A stretch of 24,999 bases of DNA. Source: a virus. A program made the translations under genes and the position numbers. The DNA lies in IMG/VR virus record IMGVR_UViG_3300044675_002306, positions 1-24,999 of that record; one strand, given 5' to 3'. Every line of letters begins with the position of its first letter. Within the stretch, counting starts at the first letter, position 1. Below are positions 1 to 8,315 of this stretch, piece by piece. A model generated the notes under the pieces. That model searched no databases. It saw only the letters and a list, made by a program, of their open reading frames with translations, and had not been told where the DNA came from.

Positions 1-1285
1 CATACACACTATTTCCAGTAATAAGACCATGTGCTGATGCTGTGGTTACAGTAGCGGTTGTGCTACCAGTGACCCTCGTGACGGTGGCTGGAACAGAATT
101 GACAACCGCTCCCGAAAAATTCACCCAAGCCTTTGCCGTGGTCAGGCAGCTCGTGATCGGGTTGCCTTGGGCGTTGATTACGCCGTCTGCGGCGATGCGG
201 ATTCTTTCTACGGAAGAAGTACCTATCGAAATAGGGGCAGGGTTGTTAGTTGCAATTACTCCAACGCTATTATTTTGAAATATCACCTGTCCACTTTGGG
301 CATTTGAAACGCCGTTTAGATTTGTTCCAGTAGCCGTGTTTCCATGCTGACGAAGAACAACTCCTGTATAAGTAGGCACACTCCAAAAGTTAGACGCTCC
401 AACTATTAAATCCGATGCCTCGCTTGTTGTTGATGGTCGAAAAGTATTGCTTGCCCCAACAACCTCAAGTTTACTACTCGGCGAACTCGTTCCGATGCCT
501 ACGTTGCCGTCTGCTGAGATGCGCATCCGCTCCGCGTTGTTCGTAGCGAATACCAACGGTAGATTATAAACTGAGCTAACGACAGCAGAAACAGTCGAGC
601 AATACAGCTGAATTTGCCCAACGATGGCATTTAGCGCATTGGTGGCGTAAGCATTGAACGTTCCAATTCCGTTTGCCGCATTAGGAACAGCTTGAATCAG
701 GGGATTCTGACCTCCCTGTGCATTTAAGTCACCGTTCGCATTCCAAGTCGGCCCACCCGTGGAGAGTTTGGAGGGGGTGACGGCTCCGCCTGCGATTAGG
801 TTGGAGGTTATATCCCCAGGTTGAAGGTTTGATGCGGCTTGTGGCACCCATGCAGGGGCAGACGTAAGACTTGTCGCCTGCAACACATACGGGGCAGTAC
901 CAGATGCCGTCGATGTCGGGGGGAGGTTGTTTGCAGTCGCCTCCTGCACAAGCATGGTGAGCTTGTCCAATGCCCTCTCGTGGGTCGTAGCAGGGAACCT
1001 ATCCCCTGTCGTGTAGGATGTGAGTTGGGTTTTCTTCGTAACCCTAGTCACAATCAGGGTAGATCCTGCCGCTATAGCAGAGGGGGTTGTGATGCTTCCC
1101 GTGCTATTATTGCCCCCAGAGACCGTGTAATCTGTATCTTTTACAAGCGTTGTAGGCACCCCTGCGGTGTTCCTAACAACAAGTAATTCGTCCGCATCCA
1201 AGAAGGGAAATTCAGTAATGGGAAAGGTGGTTACCCCCCCTCCCGTACTGAAGGACTGGCTTGTTTTGGTCGTAGAAACGGACAT
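1..1285 (-). CDS. Tail fibre protein, T7-type N-terminal domain (3' end missing)
   Basis: The frame is open from an ATG at 1285 to the left edge, about 428 codons, with no stop seen. Residues 1 to about 120 look like the T7 tail-fibre N-terminal domain that anchors fibres to the tail: an early TFPITEFPF strand, the stretch LVKDTDYTVSGG, then RFPATTHERALDKLTM. Further on are two copies of an ERxRIxADG motif, near residues 255 (RMRISADGNVGIGT) and 360 (RIRIAADGVI), typical of repetitive phage fibre shafts. The last visible part (TATVTTASAHGLITGN) is a small beta module. The gene follows the 2052-aa virion gene after a 45-base gap and should be the receptor-binding fibre. No clear Shine-Dalgarno precedes the ATG. 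The receptor-binding tip, and so any host clue, is outside the window. Confidence 0.9.
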   Translation of the reverse strand, partial: MSVSTTKTSQSFSTGGGVTTFPITEFPFLDADELLVVRNTAGVPTTLVKDTDYTVSGGNNSTGSITTPSAIAAGSTLIVTRVTKKTQLTSYTTGDRFPATTHERALDKLTMLVQEATANNLPPTSTASGTAPYVLQATSLTSAPAWVPQAASNLQPGDITSNLIAGGAVTPSKLSTGGPTWNANGDLNAQGGQNPLIQAVPNAANGIGTFNAYATNALNAIVGQIQLYCSTVSAVVSSVYNLPLVFATNNAERMRISADGNVGIGTSSPSSKLEVVGASNTFRPSTTSEASDLIVGASNFWSVPTYTGVVLRQHGNTATGTNLNGVSNAQSGQVIFQNNSVGVIATNNPAPISIGTSSVERIRIAADGVINAQGNPITSCLTTAKAWVNFSGAVVNSVPATVTRVTGSTTATVTTASAHGLITGNSVY

Positions 1286-1295
1286 TGCCGCTACT

Positions 1296-1311
1296 ACTAA
1301 CTAAAGTTAGT
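1296..1311 (-). other. Small hairpin upstream of the tail fibre start
   Basis: ACTAAC and GTTAGT form a 6-bp stem with a 4-base loop, ending 10 bases before the fibre ATG. No T-run follows, so it is not an intrinsic terminator. It could shape translation of the fibre mRNA. A comparable hairpin lies before the gene starting at 20018, which shares another motif with this gap. Confidence 0.35.
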
Positions 1312-1317
1312 GCGCTC

Positions 1318-1329
1318 GGCAAGAGGAAT
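1318..1329 (-). repeat. Intergenic 12-mer, copy 1
   Basis: ATTCCTCTTGCC on the minus strand lies one base after the stop of the 2052-aa gene. The same 12 bases occur at 20049-20060, again directly at a stop codon and ahead of a small hairpin and the next start. It could be a shared regulatory or processing element, or chance. Confidence 0.35.
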
Positions 1330-1330
1330 G

Positions 1331-4300
1331 TTAGTCGCCTGTTACTGCTTTCTTTGCGTTCTTACTAACTCCGAAGGCATCGTTGGCTAGATGGGACAGG
1401 GAAGCGGCTGCGGCAATGCTCTCGTTGAACAAGCCCCCCACGCTCAAGATCCCGTCTATATCCTTGAAGGTCATCTCCCAATCGGCGTCTCCCTCGACAT
1501 ATTTCGGGATGTGCTTCATGGCCCTGATGAACCCGCCAAAGTTAATCAGGGAGCCGGTCTGGTGGTACTGGTTCACGGCATCGTAAAATCCCGTGCTGAT
1601 GGCATCACCAAGGACGGGGATACCCCTGACTTGGATGGAGTCAACCAAGGTCGAAGTCAGCATCCGCTTCAGCCCCCAATGCTTCTCGTCAAACCACTCG
1701 TCATCGTCGTCGTCCCTTGCGTCACTCCATGCGTTGCGGATGATGTTGCCAAGTAGGGAGTTGAGGACAACCAAGGAAACTAATGTCCTGCCGATCCGTG
1801 CAGGGTCTTGGACATTGATGGCATAGGCGGCAAGCCCCAGGTTCTTGCGTGACTCGGAGGCAAAGGCCCAGAAGTTGCGGATAAGCCCCGTGGAGGTGTT
1901 TTCAATGACCGACCTTGCGCCCATGCGGGTAGGCTGGGCGAGCTTGTCCACGGCCCTTTCTGCGACACTCTTGGCGTATGCTTCGGGGGAGGGGATGCCC
2001 ATCTGCTTCGCCTGCTTGAGGTGGTAATCGTAGGTGATGGCATAGGTGCCTGCCGTGAAGATGGCATCTGCCCCGGAGATGAGGCGACCTAGCTTCTCGA
2101 CGGCAGACTTGACCACATTCGGGCGATCCGACTTCAACCCCTCGACTGCCTGCCTGACAATGGGGGGCATCTCGTTAAGCCTGCGCTGGATATAGTCAGA
2201 CTCAAATGCCGCCTTCCACCCCAAGTTACCAGAGAGGAGCTTGCTCATGCGTAGGATGTAGGCGCCGGTAGGCATCTCTGCGAGTGCCGCCCCTAGCTGC
2301 GTGGACTGAATAATGATGGTGCCGATCCTGCCGACAAGGGCGACCCGTGCCGCCCTGCCTCCAGCTTCCGATATATCCTTGGATAGTCCAAGCTGTGCCT
2401 CTGCGCTACGGACTCCACCCTGCGAGAAGAGGTCTGTCCAAGTGTTGAGGACTGCCTTGGCCTCCTTGCCCCCCTTGGCTTCGATAGCATTCTGGACATC
2501 GCGGTTGCGGAGGATGCCATTGGCCTCTGCCATGAAGGGGGCGTAAGCCTTCCAATGCTCCATCTGTTTCGTATGGGCAATGTAGGTCTGGAGGGCGTCT
2601 TGGAACTTCGGCTCGGCAATCGCCTGCCCACGGGTACGGAGTGCGCCGGGAGAGGTTCCCCTTGCCGCCATGACGCCTCCCGTTACAGGGTCGATAGCAG
2701 TTCCAGCGGGGGCATTCACGGGGGCAACCGTGACAGGGGAATAGTTCGCTATCTTGGGAAGGTTGATCCCGTTGAGCGCCTTGTAGACCTTGTTGATGGA
2801 GTCGTATTCGGTGTCGTACTTCTTGAGGAGGAAGTCGCGGAGTGCCTTCGCCTCCTTGGAGAGATTGGCTTCCAGAAGGTCAACAAACTCCTGCGTGTAG
2901 TTCCATGCGGAGATGGGCTTTCCTCCATCGTCGAGCTTGCCGATCATATGCCGCCTGCCATCCTCCTGCATCCAGAGCATCGTCGCGGCGACTGCCTCCA
3001 TCTCGGAGAACTCCAGATTGCTCCAGCGTGTCCCCTCAAACGGCTTGAGAGACTTCTGCGCCATCTTCCAGCGGAGTTGTTCCCCCTTGAGCTTGTCCTT
3101 GCCGGCAAGCCCCGCAAAGAACTTGGAAATCTCGTCCATCTTGGACTGCGTGGCGTCTTCCTTCTGGGAGTTGGCGTTGCGCTCACCATTGGCTAGGCGA
3201 GTCGCAATATCGGATTTTTCACCAAAGAGGACAGAGACGAACTGATCCCATCCGATAAGGTTGAAGTAACCCTTCTTGAACTTGCCCTTCCAGCCATTCT
3301 CCTTCTTGTCGGCCTCCTGACGCTCGGCTAGGACACCCTCCTTGCCGGTTGCGGCGATGGCTTCCATGCGGTCGGCTTCCCGTTGCTCCTTCTCCTGCGT
3401 CTTCTTGAGAATGAAGTTGTAGTAACCCTTGGCCCAAGTCTCCTTGAGCGTAGCGATGGCATGGGCCTTGGCGTTGGAATCCTTGTTCCTCCACCCCCCG
3501 ACTAGACCGATCAAGTCGGCCTCGCGGATCAGGCGAGCCTCATCCGATGGGGATAGATCCTCGGAATCAATGCGTGAATCAATCGCGGCAAGGTGGGCGT
3601 TGATCTCCTCGGCACTCCACCTCTGGGCTTCCTTGACCTTGGCAAAGAGGTCTTGGATGTCGGCGCCGATGCCCTTGGGCTTTTCACCTGGCTTGTCCTT
3701 CTTGGGCTTGGCCCTCTCAAAGATCCTGTAAAGCTCCTCGTCGTATTCGTTGGAGAGGTATTTCTCCAACTGCTCGTCAATCATGCGGACGCGATCACGG
3801 AAGAAGTTGGCGAGGAATGTGTCACCAGTTCCCCCACGGGCTAGGACTCCAAACCCTCCGACCTTGCCGCGAACCTCTGCCGGCAACTGGCGCAAGATGA
3901 CCTCTAGCTCGGCAATGGCTTGGATGAGCTTTGCCCTGCGGATCTTCTCTGGGGCTGCGCCTCCCTCCTTGAGTGCGTCTAGGATGTCCTTATTCTCTGC
4001 GAGGACTGCCTTAAAACGCTCCTTTGCCCTCTCGTAGAGTGCCATGCGCCCCTCGGCAAACTGGGTCGTATCTGCGACTGCCTTGTTGACGCGATCAATT
4101 TGCGATTGGGATTGGATGGAAAGGGAGGTGTTGACAATATCGGCCTCTGTGCGAAGATTTGAATTGCCGCTTTTGGTCGCCTCTTTGGGCAATTGGAGCC
4201 CTATAGACTGCGACCATTGGCGGCCTTTTTGTTGGTTTGCATACAGAAGCATTCCATCCTTAATCCATCCAATGATGGATTGGTTGCTGTTTTTGTCGTA

Positions 4301-7300
4301 GATGCTGGCGATTCTGTTGATCTCTTGCCTTCCGTCCATTTTGTTCAAATGAACTGCGGCCAGGATATTTTTCCCTTCATGCTGTAAGTCTAGAATTACC
4401 GTGATGGCATCTGGAACTGTAGCTGACTTGAAGACAAAGATTGGATCTTTAATGGATGCAGCAACTTGCTTGATGGTTTCTAAATCAAGCCCGTGCTTCC
4501 CATCCATTGCCTTGTCTACAACCCTTGCCGGCATAGTTATTGGGAGTTGATCTGCTCCAGATAAAACCAATGGGTCAGGAGTCCTGCCACCCACTTTTAT
4601 TGTCTTTGATTGGCTTTCGTCTCCGTTGGCAACAGCTTCAACCGATTTAGCAAACTGTTGCTCCTCAATTTGCTCACGGGCGCGGATGGAGAAGGACTTG
4701 TCGCCATCTGACTCCTGCTCTCCCTCAATCCTGTTGACCTCACGCTCAATCATTGAAACGTCACTCAAGCCAATCTTACCCATGAGGTAGCGTTCAAACT
4801 CGGCGTCAATCTTGCCGTCGGCAAATGCCTGATCTAGCAGCTTGGCTCGACGCATGAACTCCACGAACTCGGTGTAGAGTTTCTTCAAGAAAGCGACGAA
4901 AGAGGAGGGGAGGTTGGTCTGGTCTATCTTGTTATGGGCGAAGTCCATGGCGATCTGCGCCATGCTCTCTCTGACCTCGGCATCTGTTCCAAACTTGTAT
5001 TTGGCAACGCCGGCAGCAGTAGTCTGACTGACCCATGCACGGGCCTGCTCCTTGGTGATGCGGCCCTCGGCAATATCAATGTCAAAGATGTTGTGAACGA
5101 TCTCCTCAAAGGCAACTTCTACGTTGTGGCCTTCGTTCAGCTTCACGAAAGCCTTGTATTGCCCCTCGGCGTATCGAGTGATCCAACTCTCTCCGTGGAT
5201 GCGCAGCTTCGCTATCTCGGCGGGATCGTTGCCGTGCGCCTTGATGCTGGCCTCTATTGCTTCAACCATCTTGGTGTCGCCTCTAGCCTTTGCGTCATTG
5301 AGCAACTGCTCCGGGGTCACCTCTCCCCCAAAGATAGCCTCAAAGTTGGGGAGCTTGGCTTTCCTCCAATCGGAGTCCAGCAAGTCGGCAACGAGGTTTG
5401 CCTCATTCTTGATCTCGGCCTCGCCTCTATCGGCAATGATGGTGACTGCTTCCAGTTCACTTGCTACACGGGCGACTTCCTTGCCGGCAGGGTCACGCAC
5501 GATCCATTCGCTTGTGCCGTCTGCCTTGGTATTGACCTCAACGGTGTCGCGGGGTCTATTGGCCTTTGCCTCTTCAATACGGGACTCATAGAGGCTCTTG
5601 CCTGCTTCGATATCCGACTCCTTGCGCTTGCTCCACTCCTCCTCAATCCGCTTGTTCTTTTCCTCAAGTGAGGATGCCTGATTGATGTAGTCCCTCTGTG
5701 CTGGACTGAATCCTGCCTCCTGCAACCTTGCGTCTGCCAACTGCAAGGCGGGGTTTTTCAAGTCACGATACGTCCCGATACCTCCACCGATGAGGGCGAG
5801 GGGAAGCACGGCAAAGAAGGTCTCGGCCCTGCTCCCCACATAATCCTTCATCAGCGCACCGAAATCCTTGTCGGGCATATCCTCGCGGAGTGCTGCCGCC
5901 AGAGTCTCGGTGAGTGGGGCGATAAGATCCTGGGCGCCTTCCTGCAAGTTCTGCTCAAGCACCTCAACTCCAACCGTGGTCAGCACCCGTCGAATCCCGT
6001 TGTTCTTGATGCCATTCAGTAGTCCACCAAAGACGGGGAGCTTTCCGTTGATCGCGCCCAACTGGAGGCGATCCAAGGCGGCATTGCCGGCGCCCTCCAC
6101 AAGCGAAAGCCCCTTGGCAAAGCTAGGATCAATGTCTGGGTTCTCCAATATGATGCGGTCATACTCCTGCGCCTGGTATGCAAGCATCCCTATTGCGGGG
6201 TTGATCGCTACGGGAACCATGATCCCTAGTGAGCCGGCTAATCCGTAGGCTCCACGCTCAATCGCGGAATCCTCAAACACCGGCCTAATCGGGTCAACGC
6301 TGCTCTTGGCTACATTGCGGAGTTCGCGGATGACGCCGAAGGTTTTGAGATCCTTCTCTGCCTCTGCCTTGAGGGTTGCCACCTCTTCGGGAGTGGCTTC
6401 CCGTCCCGTCATGTCAATGTTGATTGCGGAACCTACAACTGCCTGCGAGGGTCGGAATACATCGTTGAGGGTGGGGGTTCCCTCCCTCCTGCGTAACCAT
6501 ACCTTGCCCGTGGCGAGTGTGTCGCGCATCTCGCGGAAGGCGTCCTCTTGTAATTGCAAGGTTCCCTGCGGAATGAAGTCAAACCCACGGGAGAAGGACT
6601 GACCCATGTTGATCGCAAACTGCTCAATCCCTGCCCTGTCAATGTGACCGGCCTCTGCCGCAAGCCCAATGTAGGAGTAGACTTTCTGCCTCTCCTCCGG
6701 GGTCGAGGAGGACAGATGCTCGGCAACTTGGGCGATGCGCTCGTCATCGGCCTTCCCCTGCGTGAAATCCATGAGGGCGGAAAAGGTCTCGGCTCCCCTG
6801 CCTCGGATGCTTTCGATGTCCTTGAGCGTCTGGTTGTAGACCCTGTTAGCCTGTGCGTGGAAGCCGGCATCACCTCCGATGAGGTCTTTGTGCTGCTCCT
6901 CCCATTGCTTCACATACTCGGTGGGAAGCCCGACCATTGCTCTGTTCTTGCCCATGCCGGTATCTTGGAATGCCTTCAAGACCACATTGCCGTAGAGTTC
7001 GTTGAGTGCTGTGTCCTTGTCCTTCTCCTTCACGAAATACTCCGAGAGCATGGAACGATACTCACTCTCTGACTTGGGTGCCGGCTTGTTCAGCTTGACG
7101 GCAATCTGTGCCTTGTAGTCCCCGTACTGCGTGGCGTCCAACTCGTCCAGGGGCTTGCCCATGAGGGCGGCAGTTGCCCTCCAGTTCACCGTCATGTCGG
7201 TGTAGAGCTTCGGGTCAATCAGGGCATTGGCCTGCGTCTGGATGCCTGCCATCTCCTTTGTCTGGCTTTTTGTGTCGGGGAGAATCTTGGATAAAAGGTC

Positions 7301-7489
7301 AACTTCCTTCATCCTTTTTCGCTCATTTTCTAGGCGCTGCCTCTTGTTCTCCTCCTCATCCACGGCAATGCGGTCTGCCATCGAAGGTTGCTGAAGAGTC
7401 TGGTCAAGGGCGATCCTGTCAGCGAATACGGGTGCCTGCTCCGGGGGAGGGGAGGGGTCTTGTGATGTTAGGGAGTCAATATCAGACAT
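1331..7489 (-). CDS. Giant internal virion / polyvalent ejection protein with MuF-C-like domain
   Basis: A 2052-aa protein from ATG 7489. By position, between the gp14-like and 606-aa virion genes and the tail fibre, it is the counterpart of the very large ejection proteins of podoviruses (T7 gp16 role), which enter the cell with the DNA. Visible parts are a charged N-terminus; hydrophobic stretches near residues 430 (LGIMVPVAINPAIGMLAY) and 566 (FFAVLPLALIGGGIG); a helical charged region; an EEIVH motif near 795; a MuF-C-like domain at about 960-1100 (QLPITMPARVV, DPIFVFKSATVPDAI, AAVHLNKMDGR, VNRIAS-like NRIAS); and a long C-terminal domain ending after a run of aspartates (DARDDDDDEWFDE) that resembles C-termini of phage polyvalent proteins. 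DNA for the MuF-C part is clearly AT-richer than its flanks. No Shine-Dalgarno is seen at the ATG. The structural role is fairly sure; domain names are by eye. Confidence 0.88.
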   Translation of the reverse strand: MSDIDSLTSQDPSPPPEQAPVFADRIALDQTLQQPSMADRIAVDEEENKRQRLENERKRMKEVDLLSKILPDTKSQTKEMAGIQTQANALIDPKLYTDMTVNWRATAALMGKPLDELDATQYGDYKAQIAVKLNKPAPKSESEYRSMLSEYFVKEKDKDTALNELYGNVVLKAFQDTGMGKNRAMVGLPTEYVKQWEEQHKDLIGGDAGFHAQANRVYNQTLKDIESIRGRGAETFSALMDFTQGKADDERIAQVAEHLSSSTPEERQKVYSYIGLAAEAGHIDRAGIEQFAINMGQSFSRGFDFIPQGTLQLQEDAFREMRDTLATGKVWLRRREGTPTLNDVFRPSQAVVGSAINIDMTGREATPEEVATLKAEAEKDLKTFGVIRELRNVAKSSVDPIRPVFEDSAIERGAYGLAGSLGIMVPVAINPAIGMLAYQAQEYDRIILENPDIDPSFAKGLSLVEGAGNAALDRLQLGAINGKLPVFGGLLNGIKNNGIRRVLTTVGVEVLEQNLQEGAQDLIAPLTETLAAALREDMPDKDFGALMKDYVGSRAETFFAVLPLALIGGGIGTYRDLKNPALQLADARLQEAGFSPAQRDYINQASSLEEKNKRIEEEWSKRKESDIEAGKSLYESRIEEAKANRPRDTVEVNTKADGTSEWIVRDPAGKEVARVASELEAVTIIADRGEAEIKNEANLVADLLDSDWRKAKLPNFEAIFGGEVTPEQLLNDAKARGDTKMVEAIEASIKAHGNDPAEIAKLRIHGESWITRYAEGQYKAFVKLNEGHNVEVAFEEIVHNIFDIDIAEGRITKEQARAWVSQTTAAGVAKYKFGTDAEVRESMAQIAMDFAHNKIDQTNLPSSFVAFLKKLYTEFVEFMRRAKLLDQAFADGKIDAEFERYLMGKIGLSDVSMIEREVNRIEGEQESDGDKSFSIRAREQIEEQQFAKSVEAVANGDESQSKTIKVGGRTPDPLVLSGADQLPITMPARVVDKAMDGKHGLDLETIKQVAASIKDPIFVFKSATVPDAITVILDLQHEGKNILAAVHLNKMDGRQEINRIASIYDKNSNQSIIGWIKDGMLLYANQQKGRQWSQSIGLQLPKEATKSGNSNLRTEADIVNTSLSIQSQSQIDRVNKAVADTTQFAEGRMALYERAKERFKAVLAENKDILDALKEGGAAPEKIRRAKLIQAIAELEVILRQLPAEVRGKVGGFGVLARGGTGDTFLANFFRDRVRMIDEQLEKYLSNEYDEELYRIFERAKPKKDKPGEKPKGIGADIQDLFAKVKEAQRWSAEEINAHLAAIDSRIDSEDLSPSDEARLIREADLIGLVGGWRNKDSNAKAHAIATLKETWAKGYYNFILKKTQEKEQREADRMEAIAATGKEGVLAERQEADKKENGWKGKFKKGYFNLIGWDQFVSVLFGEKSDIATRLANGERNANSQKEDATQSKMDEISKFFAGLAGKDKLKGEQLRWKMAQKSLKPFEGTRWSNLEFSEMEAVAATMLWMQEDGRRHMIGKLDDGGKPISAWNYTQEFVDLLEANLSKEAKALRDFLLKKYDTEYDSINKVYKALNGINLPKIANYSPVTVAPVNAPAGTAIDPVTGGVMAARGTSPGALRTRGQAIAEPKFQDALQTYIAHTKQMEHWKAYAPFMAEANGILRNRDVQNAIEAKGGKEAKAVLNTWTDLFSQGGVRSAEAQLGLSKDISEAGGRAARVALVGRIGTIIIQSTQLGAALAEMPTGAYILRMSKLLSGNLGWKAAFESDYIQRRLNEMPPIVRQAVEGLKSDRPNVVKSAVEKLGRLISGADAIFTAGTYAITYDYHLKQAKQMGIPSPEAYAKSVAERAVDKLAQPTRMGARSVIENTSTGLIRNFWAFASESRKNLGLAAYAINVQDPARIGRTLVSLVVLNSLLGNIIRNAWSDARDDDDDEWFDEKHWGLKRMLTSTLVDSIQVRGIPVLGDAISTGFYDAVNQYHQTGSLINFGGFIRAMKHIPKYVEGDADWEMTFKDIDGILSVGGLFNESIAAAASLSHLANDAFGVSKNAKKAVTGD

Positions 7490-7595
7490 GAAGGTAGGCG
7501 CTAAACCTAAAACCCAGCGTAAATTAAATCAATCGGAAAAGGGTTATTTCTGTTGACTATATAAACATCGCGGGTTCTTCTTGAATGAACTCGTC

Positions 7596-8024
7596 ATGGT
7601 CATTTATTCCGAAAACAAGAGTAAGCAGCAAATACTCCACAAAGATCTACTGATTCAGTTCTGGAATTACTTCCTTGAAGATGATTCCGTTAAAGGGGGA
7701 AACAAAATCAAAAGGGAGGCGCTAAAAGCCAATGCTCAATCTGGGCTTAAAAGCCAGCAAGAACGGCTACGCAAACTGAAAGAGTATAGCCAATTTATCC
7801 TTGAGTCGCCTAAAGAAACGGTCGAAAAAAGGCAAGATTTTGATCGCCTTAAAAAGACCCTGCACAGGGCAAATGCCGAGATAAACAAGAAGTGTTTTGT
7901 GTGCCTTTCTCAAGCCCATTGCCGGCATCACATCATTCAGCTACAGCACGGGGGGATGAATCACAAAAAGAACATCGTTAGCCTGTGTAACTTCTGCCAT
8001 GCCAAAATACATCCTTGGATGTAA
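7596..8024 (+). CDS. HNH endonuclease (plus-strand)
   Basis: About 142 aa from ATG 7596; a TTG five codons upstream (7581) is the alternative start, and neither has a Shine-Dalgarno. The first 95 residues are charged and helical with many lysines. The C-terminus is a compact HNH nuclease domain: CFVC (about residues 100-103), RHHIIQLQHGG, an N in NHKKN, then CNFCHAKIH (131-139). The two CxxC pairs should bind a structural zinc, and the HH pair and later N/H form the metal-dependent active site. Such stand-alone HNH genes in phages are usually homing endonucleases or self-propagating nicking enzymes. It lies opposite to the virion genes, diverging from the 2052-aa gene, and is AT-richer than they are, which suggests insertion. 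It is followed after 45 bases by another plus-strand gene. Confidence 0.85.
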   Translation: MVIYSENKSKQQILHKDLLIQFWNYFLEDDSVKGGNKIKREALKANAQSGLKSQQERLRKLKEYSQFILESPKETVEKRQDFDRLKKTLHRANAEINKKCFVCLSQAHCRHHIIQLQHGGMNHKKNIVSLCNFCHAKIHPWM

Positions 8025-8069
8025 AAAACACGGTTGACGCCACCCTGTTAGCGGGTCGATATTGGAACC

Positions 8070-8315
8070 ATGAAGACGACGATACTCATTGCGATGCTTC
8101 TGGTTGGGAATGCGGTGGCGGAACCTATCTTCACGCCAGAAGACATCCGCAGAAACATTGCGGAGTTTAAAGAGGGGTGTGATCGTTTTAATTCTGGCCC
8201 CCAAATGTCGGATACGATTCGTTCAAACGATGAGGCGGCTTCCCCTATGAAGGTGGATTACTCCCTCATCACTCTGCCTGATGGCAAGACTGCCTCGGTG
8301 CTGACCTTTCACTAA
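8070..8315 (+). CDS. Small exported protein of unknown function
   Basis: This 81-aa protein starts with a clear Sec signal peptide: MKTT, a hydrophobic core ILIAMLLVGN, and a likely signal peptidase I site after AVA (residue 17). No lipobox cysteine is present. The mature part, about 64 residues, is hydrophilic with one cysteine (EGCDRF), and I do not recognise it. Its stop overlaps the stop of the minus-strand 606-aa virion gene by four bases, tail to tail. A TTGACG box lies about 35 bases upstream of the ATG, but the -10 is poor. Orientation and leader suggest a cargo gene acting on the envelope, for example in superinfection exclusion or lysis, but nothing in the sequence settles this. The signal peptide makes a chance ORF unlikely. 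Confidence 0.6.
   Translation: MKTTILIAMLLVGNAVAEPIFTPEDIRRNIAEFKEGCDRFNSGPQMSDTIRSNDEAASPMKVDYSLITLPDGKTASVLTFH

Noticed and set aside
4934-5671. Long open frame on the plus strand (about 245 codons) opposite the 2052-aa gene
   Set aside because: It is antisense to a well-supported gene, with leucine/valine-rich sequence typical of complementary frames, and shows no domain. The same applies to plus-strand frames near 2555-3196, 6554-7072, 16354-17142 and 18483-19208.
7549-7566. TTGACT next to TATATAAA between the two divergent genes, resembling promoter boxes
   Set aside because: The two boxes are adjacent and not 16-18 bases apart, and neither has a partner at the right distance on either strand.
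7941-8204. Minus-strand frame of 87 codons opposite the HNH and exported-protein genes
   Set aside because: It reads through the HNH catalytic region in antisense and has no motif. The plus-strand genes have an HNH domain and a signal peptide.
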